Positions 21,356 to 31,760 of a stretch of DNA of 64,000 nt are shown here, one piece after another. The notes beneath the pieces were generated by a model. It made no database searches. It worked only from the letters and a program-made list of their open reading frames with translations, and was not told the origin of the DNA. Each line of letters opens with the position of its first letter. Positions within the stretch are counted from its first letter, which is position 1. A program made the translations under genes and the position numbers. The stretch is from Planoprotostelium fungivorum (Eukaryota; Evosea; Variosea; Cavosteliida; Cavosteliaceae), in NCBI GenBank assembly GCA_003024175.1, contig MDYQ01000007.1, positions 405,818-469,817 on the forward strand, written 5' to 3'.

Positions 21356-24126
21356 ATGCCAAAGAGAAGTGCAAGTATCAAAGAGGAGGGAGATGCCAAG
21401 GAGACTCCCACTCAGAAATGGAGAAAGATCTCAGTATCAGCCGACTCCACCGCTGGAGATTCTGGCCTGTACTCTCTAGAAGAGATTGATCCGAGTGACT
21501 TTTTCGGATCATCGTACAAGCCTCTGTCGAAGAAAGATCTGGCGAAGAAGATACAGGAGAACGGAGATGAAAAAGAGACCACAGAGAAGAAGAAGACGAA
21601 GAAATCCGCTAAACCAAAGAAAGAGCAGGAGATTGGAGATGATGCAGAGACCACAGAGAAGACGACGAAAAAGAAAGGCAAGGCTCCCAAACCACAGAAG
21701 AAGAAAGGGAAAAAACAAGTCCAAGTGAAATTAGAAGAGGGAACAGCAGAGATCAAGCAGGAAGAAGGTGTAGAGGAGATGAAGGAAGAAGCTCCCATCG
21801 AGGAGAAAGAGGAGAACAAGATCGACATGATCCTGTGGAACACATACGGATTAGACTCGAAAATCCTGAGGGCACTGAGTGAGGAGGGATTCGACAGCCC
21901 GACAGAGATCCAGAAGGCCAGCATGCTCGCCTCCCTTCGAGATAGAAAGGATGTCGTGGGTGCTGCTCAGACGGTGAGTCGAATTGAAACGTTCATCACT
22001 GATACGCTCAGGGTTCGGGTAAGACATTGGCCTTCGGCATCCCCATGATCAACACCATCTTGAACCGCAGATCGAGTGAGACGGGAGAGAAGTGTCTGAA
22101 GGGATTGGTCATGACACCCACACGTGAGCTGGCCATGCAGATCTACAATCATCTGAAGAAGATCTGTGTGCACACGGACGTGAAGGTGAGAGAGAGGAAG
22201 GAAGAAAGTTGAAGGGAACAGATCGCACCCATCATTGGAGGAATAGCGGCACCGAAGCAAGAGAGACTGTTGAGTTATAAGCCAGATATTATCGTTGCCA
22301 CACCTGGTCGTTTGTGGGATCTCATGTCACAGAGTCTAGTACCTTATGTCACAGGTACTTCTCTCTCTTTCTCTTCTCTCCTCTTCATTCTCTCTTCTTC
22401 CCTCTCTCCTCTTCATTCTCTCTTCTTCCCTCTCTCCTCTTTATTCTCTTCTCATGTATCCTGTAATGATGAGAGATCAGACATTCGAGACCTACAGTAT
22501 CTGGTCATCGATGAGGCGGATCGTATGATTCAGGCGGGTTGCTATGCAGAGTTGAACAGCATCTTGTCCTCTCTACCCCTGCAGTACAAATCGGAAGATC
22601 AAGCCAAAGTCGAACCTCTTCAATCGATCAAGAAGGAGGAGACACAAGAAGAGGAGGAGAGTGATACAGAGGATGTAGGAGAAGCAGAAGAACATGAAGA
22701 GGAAGGAGAACAAGAAGAGGAGGAAGGTGAACAAGGAGAGGAAGGAGAAGAAGGAGAAGAAGAAGGAAAATACGAACAGCCAGAAGACGAGCTGAGTGTA
22801 CTGAAGCAAGAGCAGCAGGTCCAGCAGAGTGAGTGATGAGAGAAGGAAAAGACTGAGAGGAACAGAATACCCCAGACAGACGTACATCTACTCGGCCACC
22901 TTGACCACAGAGACCAATCAGATCGATGTGGGAAGACAGCACACCACCTTGGGTGAGTACTACACGTTCTATCCATCAGAGACTAAGAGAAACAGACACT
23001 CTACTGGCCAGACTCTCCTTCCAGAGACCGATCAAGATCATCAATCTCCTCAGCAGAGGTGTCGTTGCTTCCAGCATCACAGAGTACAAGATCGAATGCA
23101 TGATCGAAGAGAAGGACGTATACCTCTACTACTTCTTATCCACACACAAGGGGAGAACTCTCGTGTTCGTTAACTCCATCGTAAACATACACAAGTGAGT
23201 GATTCATTTGATTCTACAACTGATCCCGTTCAGATTGGTATCTATATTGGCTCACTTGGGGACGAAAGTGCTTCCCCTCCATGCTAACATGCAGCAGAAG
23301 CAGAGACTGAGAAATCTAGAGAGGTGAGAGAGTGAAGAGAGAGCAATGGATGACAAGAACAGGTTCACAGCAGAGGCGGAGAGTGTCTTAGTGGCCACCG
23401 ATGTCGCTGCGAGAGGATTGGACATTCCCCACGTAGATCACGTGATCCACTACCAGATGCCAAAGCACGTGGAGGTGAGTGGAGACAGAGTTCGACACTG
23501 ATGATGACAGACCTACGTCCACCGAAGTGGAAGAACGGGAAGAGCGAAGCAGAAGGGAATCTCAGTGTCCTTCATTCAACCTGGTGAAGTGCAATACTAC
23601 CGAAAGATCTGCAAGGCCCTCAACAAGGAAGACATGAGCCGATTCGATGTCAATCGATCCATCCTGCCTCAGATCACAGACAGGATCAAACTGGCTAGAC
23701 AGATCGTCAAGGATGAAGCAGCAGAGACATCGGCCAAGGTGGAGAAGAGTGAGATGAAGAACTTGGCCCAAGCGGGTGAAATCGAATTGGACGAACGAGA
23801 GTGAGTGAGAGTCCTCCTTCTCAGCTCACTCTCCCACAGCAGCGATGATGAAGAGTTGGCCAGGGAGAGGAAAGTGAATCGCATGAAATTGAAGGGAATG
23901 AAGGCACAACTGGCTCAGATGCTGAAGGTGCCTCTGTTTGCCTCCGAGAAGAAGGGTGAGAAGAGAGAGAAGGTGTGGCTGACAGGGCACAGTCGAGAGC
24001 GGTGGAGTCCTTCCCTTCCAATTGATCCGAGAGAGACAGACGAACCGAAACGAGAGCAAATACAAGCAACACGGCAGACAGAGGAATGGACCTCCTCAAG
24101 TCAAGGTCAAGAAGTTTTACCGATAA
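21356..24126 (+). CDS. ddx24: DEAD-box RNA helicase, DDX24/MAK5 type
   Basis: Lys/Glu-rich N-terminus, then the helicase core: [28 protein letters not shown] (Q motif), AAQTGSGKT (motif I, joined across an intron), MTPTREL (Ia), VATPGR (Ib), VIDEADRM (II, DEAD), SATLTTE (III), VFVNSI (IV), [11 protein letters not shown] (V) and HRSGRTAR (VI). [20 protein letters not shown] and the tail [20 protein letters not shown] match DDX24/Mak5, which act in 60S subunit assembly in the nucleolus. Between motifs II and III sits a long acidic insertion (about 22660-22800, Glu runs). The last exon ends [11 protein letters not shown] at 24124-24126, after an intron from about 23974 to 24039. A CT-rich intron (about 22353-22455) contains tandem ctcttc units. 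Confidence 0.93.
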
Positions 24127-24134
24127 ATTTCATT

Positions 24135-26531
24135 TTATCGATCGTTGTCCTCTCGTTGAATTCCAAAGAGGTTGCTGAATAACTCCTTGGATCTCGTCAC
24201 TCTCTCTCTCTGCTCCACACTCAGTGTCTGTGGTGCCATGAATCCGACCATCTTCTCGATCGTGTGGTATCTCAACCTTCTTTAGCTCTCGTCTTTCGTC
24301 TTCCCTCACCTGATCTCTCTTCCCTTGGATCCTTTTCGGTTGACCTTCTTCTTCAGTCTCTTTTGCAGCATCTCGCTCTCCTTCAGGTGCTCTGCGTAGA
24401 CCTCTGGGTCGATCTCTTGGTTTCCTCCTATTCGTTCATTAGCATAGTATTTATCAAGTAGTTTAGTCCATCAATGCATGGGATCTATACAGATGGATGG
24501 ATGAATTATATAAGGTGCATCCTCAAATAATATCACAAACCTTCGATGGCATCTCTGACCACAGTGTGATAAAAGTCATTATCGTCATAAATCTCAGGAT
24601 CTTCCTTCGCATCAAGATCCTGTGAGAGATGAGAAGAGAAATAGAGAAGAGAAGAAGATCTCACGTGCACACCAAAGATGCGGTAGGATGATCTCTTCGT
24701 TCTTGCCCTGGAGATCAACCTTCCACTGTCCGAGAGAACATTGTTCACTTGATGAGATATGTCTTGATTCAACGCTTTGAACTTCTTCCCCGAATACTGT
24801 CCCGACGATAAGATCAACCTGCTGTTCCAGGAGTCCAAATTCTCCATCTGGTATCCTTCGATGCTGCTCCATCGTCAGCTCTTCCTCTTCTCTTCCTCTT
24901 CACCTCTTGTTCTGTTCTTCCATCTTCTCCCACAGCTCTTCAACAGATGTTTCGGCCGTTCTCTTCACTCCGGAATACTTTTTCGTCGCTGGATTTTGAG
25001 ATAAAAGTTCCTGAAGATCGTCAATACTTCAGGAAGTCATCGTTCATGCTGTATCACTGGAGAATGACACTCACGTCAGTCAGTTCCAAGAGAGTGTCCA
25101 AGAGGGAAGACACACTGGACGATATGTTCTTCATCTTCTCCACTGCGGCTGGGGTCTTTGTGAACAAACTCATCATCTCTCCCTGCATGATTCAATATCC
25201 TTCGTTTCACGATGATGAATCACCCTCGGTAGTCTGTTGGCTTTCTCCAATGGAGCGTGCATCTTGAGTTGTAGATCCACCATGTCACGGATCAATTTCT
25301 GTCTTCGTCAGGTGACTCTCTCTCCTCCTCTCACCGTTTGATTCGAAGTGTGCTGAGCCTTCTCTAATTCCTTCTTCTCATCGATCTGATTGAACGTCGC
25401 CGGTGCTTCTTCCTCTTCCTCCAATTGTCTCTGCAGTTCCGCTGCTTTCAATTGTGCCTTGGTCATCTATGATACATTAGATTCTGCTTCCTGATGTCAT
25501 CCACATTCACCTTGATCTGCTGGTCTTCTCCTTCCTCTTCTCCCTCTTCTTCGTCCTCTTCATCTTCTCCGTCCTCCATTCCCTCTTCATCATCTGGAAG
25601 TTGATTCAGTCTAATGAGATAGAGGACCTAAACCTGATGAGATGGGCTGATCAGATCCGGTGTCAGATGCATCATCTGGTAACATGATGTCGTCATCTGT
25701 TCGTCATTCAATGGTCTCTTCTGGTCTCACGTCTCACCTCCATCCTCTTCTGAGTCGTACATCACTCCTCGAAATAAATCATCCATTCGACTCTTAGTGG
25801 TCTTTCCTTTCGTTTTCTTGATCTCCGTCATCACCTCTACATGCTCTCCTTCTCACCTTTGGCTTCTCCTGCATCTCTTCAGAGCCTTCTTCTCCAAATT
25901 GTCCTTCCCCTTCTGAATCGTCATCTTGGAATGGATTCTCTTCGTCACTGTCCATGTTCATCATGTCCTCCCCTGACTCTTCTCCGGATTCATCCCCTTC
26001 TAATTGATCCTCTCCATCACTGTTCATGTTCATGGCGTCTTCTTCTGAATCGATCTCAGAATCATCGTCTTCTCTTCCAAGCGACCTGGAGTCTATTATT
26101 CTTCTTTGTCTTCGTGTCAGATCTCACTTTCTGGAGACGATCACTCCTGCGTATTTGGGATCATCGATCGAATAATCTCGAAAAGTTCCTCCAACCCTTG
26201 TATCCTTCAGCGATCACATTACAGAACTCTACATCACATTCTGTCCATCGGATCATCCTCTTCTTCTTGGTCGTCCTGGTTGGGTCTCCAACCACCCGTG
26301 ACATCTCCCACATCTTCCGGATCAAAGTCTATCATCATCAGCTGTTTGCCTAACGCTGCATTCACCTTTGTTCTTGGGTGCTGGATTGGACAGTTCCAAC
26401 AGTTGTTCTGCTAGACTACGACTTCGCTCTTGCTTCTGCTTGTTCACATCGGGTGCATTGGTCTTCTGTGTGCCACCAGCACGAGGAGTGATGGACTTTG
26501 TTGTCTTCTTCTGTGGCCTCCTGTCCGACAT
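24135..26531 (-). CDS. aatf: AATF/BFR2 (Che-1) nucleolar protein
   Basis: The N-terminus reads MSDRRPQKKTTKSITPRAGG and AEQLLELSNPAPKNK, followed by acidic tracts (DSDEENPFQDDDSEGEGQFG, 26030-25500). A central coiled part is followed by the AATF signature: KKFKALNQDISHQVNNVLSD, RTKRSSYRIFG, DPEIYDDNDFYHTVVRDAIE. The C-terminal TRAUB-type region ends RYHTIEKMVGFMAP...SKELFSNLFGIQ before TAA at 24135-24137. AATF/Bfr2 is needed for early 18S pre-rRNA processing in the SSU processome. It converges on DDX24 with only 8 bp between stop codons, so their 3' UTRs must overlap. The ATG at 26531 precedes the conserved AEQL motif; an ATG three codons upstream is also possible. Confidence 0.9.
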
Positions 26532-26751
26532 GGTGATCACAGGCGAGGAAAGGAAAAGGAAGAATTTGAGAAAATCTACAACGACTTTGATTATTCAGGA
26601 TCAGCAAATCTCAGAGGGCAAAGAAGGAAGGCATCATCTGAAAGGCTTGGTGTTAGAGTTCATTGTGTCCTATACAAGTATACAGCATCATCTGCAAACT
26701 GCCACGCTTGAACGCATCGAAAGAAACTGTGGGAAACTTTGAAGAAGTCTG

Positions 26752-27582
26752 ATGGCCGAGGATCAAACGGAAGTGGAATCTAAATTAGAAGAGCTTACAC
26801 TAAAAGAGGAGAGCGATGTAGGATCTGTTGGGAATGAGGAAGCAACAGACCTACTCATCAAGCACCCTCTTCAGAACCGTTGGACCTTGTGGTATGACAA
26901 TCCGGGTAAAAAGATCACATCACAGCAATGGCAGGACTCTCTCAAGAAGATCGTCACTTTCGATACGGTAAGTTTCATTCTTCAAATATTCAATGTGCTC
27001 ATATTTCTCTTCAGGTCGAGGACTTCTGGGGGTGCGTTGTCCTGAATAACGTCATGCAAATGGTTGACCGAATGACAGGATCTTCAACAACATTCGACCG
27101 GCCAGCAAGCTGACACTGGGAAGCAATTATCACTTATTCAAGGAGGGCGTTGAGCCTAAATGGGAGCACCCCGACAACTTCAAGGGAGGCAAGTGGATCG
27201 TCACCATCAAGGGCAGAGGCTCCATGCTGGACCAACAGTGGTTGTGGTTATGTCCGTGAGATTCCTCTCTTCACCTTCTGATGCCGAGCAGTGCTGGGAG
27301 TGATTGGGGAGTCTTTCGAGGAGGAGAACGAGATCTGCGGGTGTGTGGTCAGTCTGAGGAAGAGCCAAGACAGAATTACCTTGTGGACGAGAAATGCTTA
27401 CAATGAAGCTGTACAGAGACGCATAGGGTGAACGATCCCTCTACTCCCTCACTGAAGGACACAGATACCGACTGAAGAGACTCTTGGAGATCCCAGACAA
27501 CATCACAGTGGGCTACCAGATCCATTCAGACTCGATGAAGCGACACTCGAGTTTTAACAACCGAAACCGCTACGAAGTGTAA
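26752..27582 (+). CDS. eif4e: Translation initiation factor eIF4E
   Basis: Binds the mRNA 5' cap and recruits eIF4G. After an acidic start (MAEDQTEVESKLEELTLKEE) the conserved core follows: HPLQNRWTLWYDNPGKK, VEDFWG, FNNIRPASKLTLGSNYHLFK, KWEHPDN, GGKWIVTI, VIGESFEEENEICGCVVSLR, TLWTRNAYNEAV, IPDNITVGYQIHSDSMKRHS, ending NRNRYEV. The cap-stacking tryptophans (second W of RWTLW; W of KWEH with its adjacent Glu) and the eIF4G-contact W of DFWG are present. The W-G|I-F-N-N junction is made by splicing. Its length, about 220 residues, is normal. It is divergent from AATF with a 220-bp shared upstream region. Confidence 0.96.
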
Positions 27583-27710
27583 TCGTCAATAAATGAGATC
27601 CATTGCCTGAGGCCTTTCCTTGTGTTGTAGATTTGAACGACGTGATCAGCCCTGATTGAATCAACCCATCCATCGAAGACACAGCCAACCCGTCATAAAC
27701 ATACACAACA

Positions 27711-28122
27711 ATGTCCACTCAAACCCACACCAGCGAGGCAGAACAAAGGAGATTGGATCAGACCGTCACAGGCTTGAAGAAGTTTGAATTGGAGCAACTC
27801 CGTTCAGCGATGAACAAGGAGGCACTGAAGGTAATCACATTTCATGTGTAGCTGTCTGATGTGATTTCAGAGATGTGGTACAGAGATCGAAGGATTCAGC
27901 GCCTGCAGCACTGGTCGCACATTCACTGTTCCCTGGGCTTGCAAAAATGAATACGCAACACTTCTGAACTGCATCAATTCATTGTGAGAATCACTCATAC
28001 ATCACATCACCAAACTGACCTCACCCAGCGCATCGAGTGGAAAGTTTGAAGAATACAAGGTGGAATACTCTCGACAGAAGCTGCGAATGATCGATCAATA
28101 CCAAGAGAGTCCAGCCAAGTAA
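27711..28122 (+). CDS. cmc1: Twin CX9C mitochondrial protein, CMC1-like
   Basis: Three exons (27711-27830, 27871-27983, 28029-28122) give 108 residues. Two CX9C motifs are readable: C-GTEIEGFSA-C and C-KNEYATLLN-C, preceded by charged helices and followed by EEYKVEYSRQKLRMI. This twin CX9C arrangement, with the FxxC and LLNCI context, fits the CMC1 family of intermembrane-space proteins that help assemble cytochrome c oxidase. Such proteins have no cleavable presequence and are imported by the Mia40 route, which agrees with the plain N-terminus here. Another twin-CX9C family, such as CMC2, remains possible. Confidence 0.8.
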
Positions 28123-28151
28123 AAGATTCGATGCAAGAGCACTATGTTCGT

Positions 28152-30001
28152 TTATTGAGTCTTGGATTTCGTCGAGAGTCTGTTGAAGGGCACGGCATCG
28201 ATGACGAGACCGAGGAACACGATGGCCACACCAAGCCATTGCGTCTCACTCAGTGCATTCCCAAAGTAGATGACTGAGATGAGGATCGTGAAGAACTTTC
28301 TCGTGGTGGTGATGATCGATGTCGTCAGCGATCCAAAGTAGTAGAGGCTGATCCCTTCAGCCATGGCTCGATGTCATCTCTCACCTGAGGTAGATGAAGT
28401 TCTGTCCCACGACCGAGGTGACGGAGTAAGCTAAGATCTGCCAGATGATCTGCGGTGATCAGTGTCAGTCTTCTGCATCAAATCACCTCTGGATGTCTCG
28501 AACAGAATTTGAGTCCGTTGATACCATCACCCGTCAAGATCAATACTGAATAGTGTCAGAAAGATCCGGTGTAGACGAATCGAAAGACAAGTGATGAGAG
28601 GAGAGAACGGTGGCTCACTGAAGAAGAGAAAGAAGGAGGACCAAGCGTTCGTGTAGTACATCATGTGCTTTGGCATCGGTTTGTATTTGCTCTGAACTCT
28701 CTCTTGGAGTGGACCTGTGAGGGTGAGAAGGATGTGAGATGATGCAGGTCACCGATGATTCCATCGAGAGTGAGAGAGAGAGTCAACAGGATCAATCCNG
28801 CGATCCAAAGTAGTAGAGGCTGATTCCTTCAGCCATGGCTCGATGTCATCTCTCACCTGAGGTAGATGAAGTTCTGTCCCACGACCGAGGTGACGGAGTA
28901 AGCTAAGATCTGCCAGATGATCTGTGGTGATAAGTATTATTCTCCTGCATCAAATCACCTCCGGATGTCTCGAACAGAATTTGAGTCCGTTGATTCCATC
29001 ACCCGTCAAGATCAATACTGAATAGTGTCAGAAAGATCCGGTGTAGACGAATCGAAAGATAAGTGATAAGAGGAGAGAAGGGTGACTCACTGAAGAAGAG
29101 AAAGAAGGAGGACCAAGCGTTCGTGTAGTACATCATGTGCTTTGGCATCGGTTTGTATTTGCTCTGAACTCTCTCTTGGAGTGGACCTGTGACAGTGAGA
29201 AGGATATGAGATGATCCAGGTCACCGATGATTCCATCGAGAGTGAGAGAGAGAGTCAACAGGATCAGTCCGTACAGTGAGTCTGAACTCTCTGCCTTGTG
29301 TTTTCCCTACTCGACATGAACATAGGAGGAGAAGAACGGACTCACAGAACCACCGGCCATCATGAACACTGCGATACCACCGGTGATGAGGGAGACACAG
29401 ATGTATTTGGTGGTCGTCTGTTTCTTTCCCAATACGATCAGTCCCATCAGCATCACTGTCGAATTCTTCAATGGATGAGAGGAGAAGGTGTTATCATTCA
29501 CCAGGGATGGGTTTGCACGATTTAGCCAAGACCTGCATGAATTTCAGATGAGGTTGTATTTATGAGAGAATGAATGGGTGAGAAGGTGAGTAGCGAGGAT
29601 ACTCACACTGGTAGGGAATGAAACGTATTGTAAAGCGGTGTTTGAACAATACATTGCACCCATGACTGCAGCAGCGATCCAGGAGTACTCTATCACTGGC
29701 GTTTCATCCGGCTTTGATTTCATAACAGATAAAACTGTGATCAACTCATTATCAACTTTCATACAAAAAACTCACCGATCTTCACAATAATGACATCAGT
29801 GATACTCTGGCAAAATAGAAGGAAGGACGTGAACCGAAACTTTTCATTCTCTGGACCAAATCTAGACTTCGAACTGATCGTTTTTTCAGTTGGATGGATT
29901 GTTATTCCTTCTCACATATTCTCTTGAAAGATGCTGAAGATCAGGTAAGATGCGTATATCCCGACGACAGATACAATGAAGAATACAGTCTTGTTCGCCA
30001 T
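28152..30001 (-). CDS. slc35b1: Nucleotide-sugar transporter, SLC35B1/HUT1-like
   Basis: From ATG 30001 ([20 protein letters not shown]) the exons read [57 protein letters not shown] then [20 protein letters not shown], and the C-terminal half [55 protein letters not shown]. The KSCKPIPVM and TTRKFFTI motifs are typical of the SLC35B UDP-sugar/PAPS group; length and the [20 protein letters not shown] segment favour the ER-type SLC35B1/Hut1. The usual C-terminal KKxx is not clear (ends KSKTQ). The middle of the gene is distorted by the duplication around N28799, so exons in 28328-29270 are probably counted twice. Confidence 0.85.
28328..28798. repeat. 471-bp near-identical direct copy, left of single N
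   Basis: Begins gcgatccaaagtagtagagg and runs to the base before the N at 28799. It aligns without gaps to 28800-29270; I count about 18 mismatches by eye, many in introns. This looks like two overlapping contig ends joined without merging. Confidence 0.9.
28800..29270. repeat. 471-bp near-identical direct copy, right of single N
   Basis: Same start sequence and same length as the left copy. The transporter reading frame resumes normally to the right of it. Confidence 0.9.
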
Positions 30002-30081
30002 GATGGCTGGAGGTTGTTTGTCGTTGTCTTTTTGTTGACTCTACAACGCAATTTTAGAATCAGGGTGATCACCCGTCTGGC
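30002..30081. promoter_or_regulatory. Short divergent promoter region
   Basis: Only 80 bp separate the start codons of the SLC35B1-like gene (minus) and the mevalonate kinase gene (plus), so both 5' UTRs and core promoters must lie here or overlap. No specific element is recognised. Confidence 0.45.
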
Positions 30082-31566
30082 ATGTCAAGGATCAAAGCTT
30101 CTGCACCAGGAAAAGTGATCCTATTCGGAGAGCATTCAGTGGTGTATGGAAAGAAGGCGATCGCGACAGCGGTGGATCTTAGAACGCACTGTACTCTCTC
30201 TAGGTAACAAAGAAAGCGATGATTGTGTTCACCCATCAGACAGGATGCTGCACCAGATACATCTCGATTGATAGCCAGTCTCGCCGACGTCTCTATTCAC
30301 TTAAGCTGGGACATTGCGGATCTTCTTCCATTTAGAGATGCGGACAGGGACGTCACAGTCAATAGATTATTGTCTAGTACAGATGATCTGATAGAAAGAG
30401 GTGAATCAGTGAGCTGAGATGAGATGTTGTCCCTCTGAAATACATTAGGAGGTGGAGGTCCTGCTGTCTTATCAGCGGGAGAGAAGAAAGCTGTCGTCGT
30501 GTTGGTGTACTTGTATCTACACATATCGAGAGAAGCCTCCAATGGAGAGGAGATCCGACTCGATGTCATGTCTTCTCTGCCTATCGGTGACGATTCGACA
30601 TCGATACAAGTAGACTGACATCTATCAAGGAGCAGGTATGGGATCATCAGCAGCCTACTGTGTCAGTATTTCCTCCGTTCTGCTGGCAGACCTTCACTCA
30701 TGGAATGTCTCTGCACTGGACGAAACGAAATTGTGAGTACCCTTACATCGATGACACTAAGGAAGGAAAGACAGAACATCAACGATTGGGCCTTCAGTGG
30801 AGAGAGGATATTACACGGTACCCCATCAGGCGTAGATAACACAGTCAGTACATATGGCAGTGAGTGCATCTCCCGCAAAAATCTCAAGTGATGTAGGAAC
30901 CATCTCCTTCTCTAAATCACAGGGAATCATGAGCATCGACCACATTCGGTGAGTCAATGGAGAATAAAACAGAATCTCACCTCTTCAGAGTGCCGCAGTT
31001 GAAATACCTGCTGATCAATACGATGGTCCCCAGGAGCACCAGTGAGTTGGTCAAGAGAGTGAAAGAGTGCGTCCTCCCTTCATCCTCTCCTCACAATCAC
31101 CAGCCGTCTCGAAGAATATCCGGAGGAGACGAACGATCGATTGCAACGTATGGATGAGATCGCTCATCGATTCAAAAAGATCAGTGAGAGTGTTCACATC
31201 ACTGAAGAGGACTACCACTCCATCGATGTGAGCTTCACATTCGACGGCTCTGATGATGATGCAGAGGTTGATCGAGGAGAACCAATCGATATTGGACACA
31301 CTGGGTGTGGGACACGAAAAGATCACGAAGATCAAGGAGATTGCACGACGACATGGTTATGCATCAAAACTGACCGGGGCTGGTGGCGGAGGCTGCACTT
31401 TGATCTTTCTGAGAGACAGTGCGTCTATTCATCTGCTCTCGTGACATCTTCAGGATCATCAGAAGAGGTAGTGAGCCTCCTCCTTACGAAGGAATTAACG
31501 AACGAGGGATTCGTGGTGTATCCCATCTCTGTGTCTTCTGAAGGAGTTATCATTCAGAATGTGTGA
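30082..31566 (+). CDS. mvk: Mevalonate kinase
   Basis: Phosphorylates mevalonate with ATP on the way to isoprenoids and sterols. [20 protein letters not shown] opens the GHMP-kinase fold. Splicing yields the ATP loop [12 protein letters not shown] (motif PxGxGxGSSAA), then the family signature [16 protein letters not shown] and the C-terminal glycine-rich motif [17 protein letters not shown]. Other matches are [30 protein letters not shown] and [20 protein letters not shown]. It ends EGVIIQNV at 31566. Length, about 390-400 residues, is normal. Several introns of 40-50 bp interrupt it, and two introns separate otherwise invariant motifs. Confidence 0.94.
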
Positions 31567-31760
31567 TGTCCCTTGCACGATTCTCTTCTGTGGATTATGA
31601 TGAGAATCACCTCACTAGTCTCCTCAGTGCGAATTGATGAAATAAATGACCGTGTCACGGGCACACCATTTGTAGTTGGCATTCGGCAAACTCGATGAAT
31701 TCCCGGTTTTATGATCCCGCTTTGTATGCAGTAAAAACATAGAAACGGCACGAACACACC

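Noticed and set aside
22573-22976. Ser/Leu-rich open frames opposite the DDX24 acidic insert
   Set aside because: They are the reverse complement of Glu-codon runs; the plus-strand helicase frame explains the region.
28328-29270. Recent tandem exon duplication in the SLC35B1 gene as a biological event
   Set aside because: The boundary falls exactly at a single N with equal copy lengths, which an assembly join explains better.
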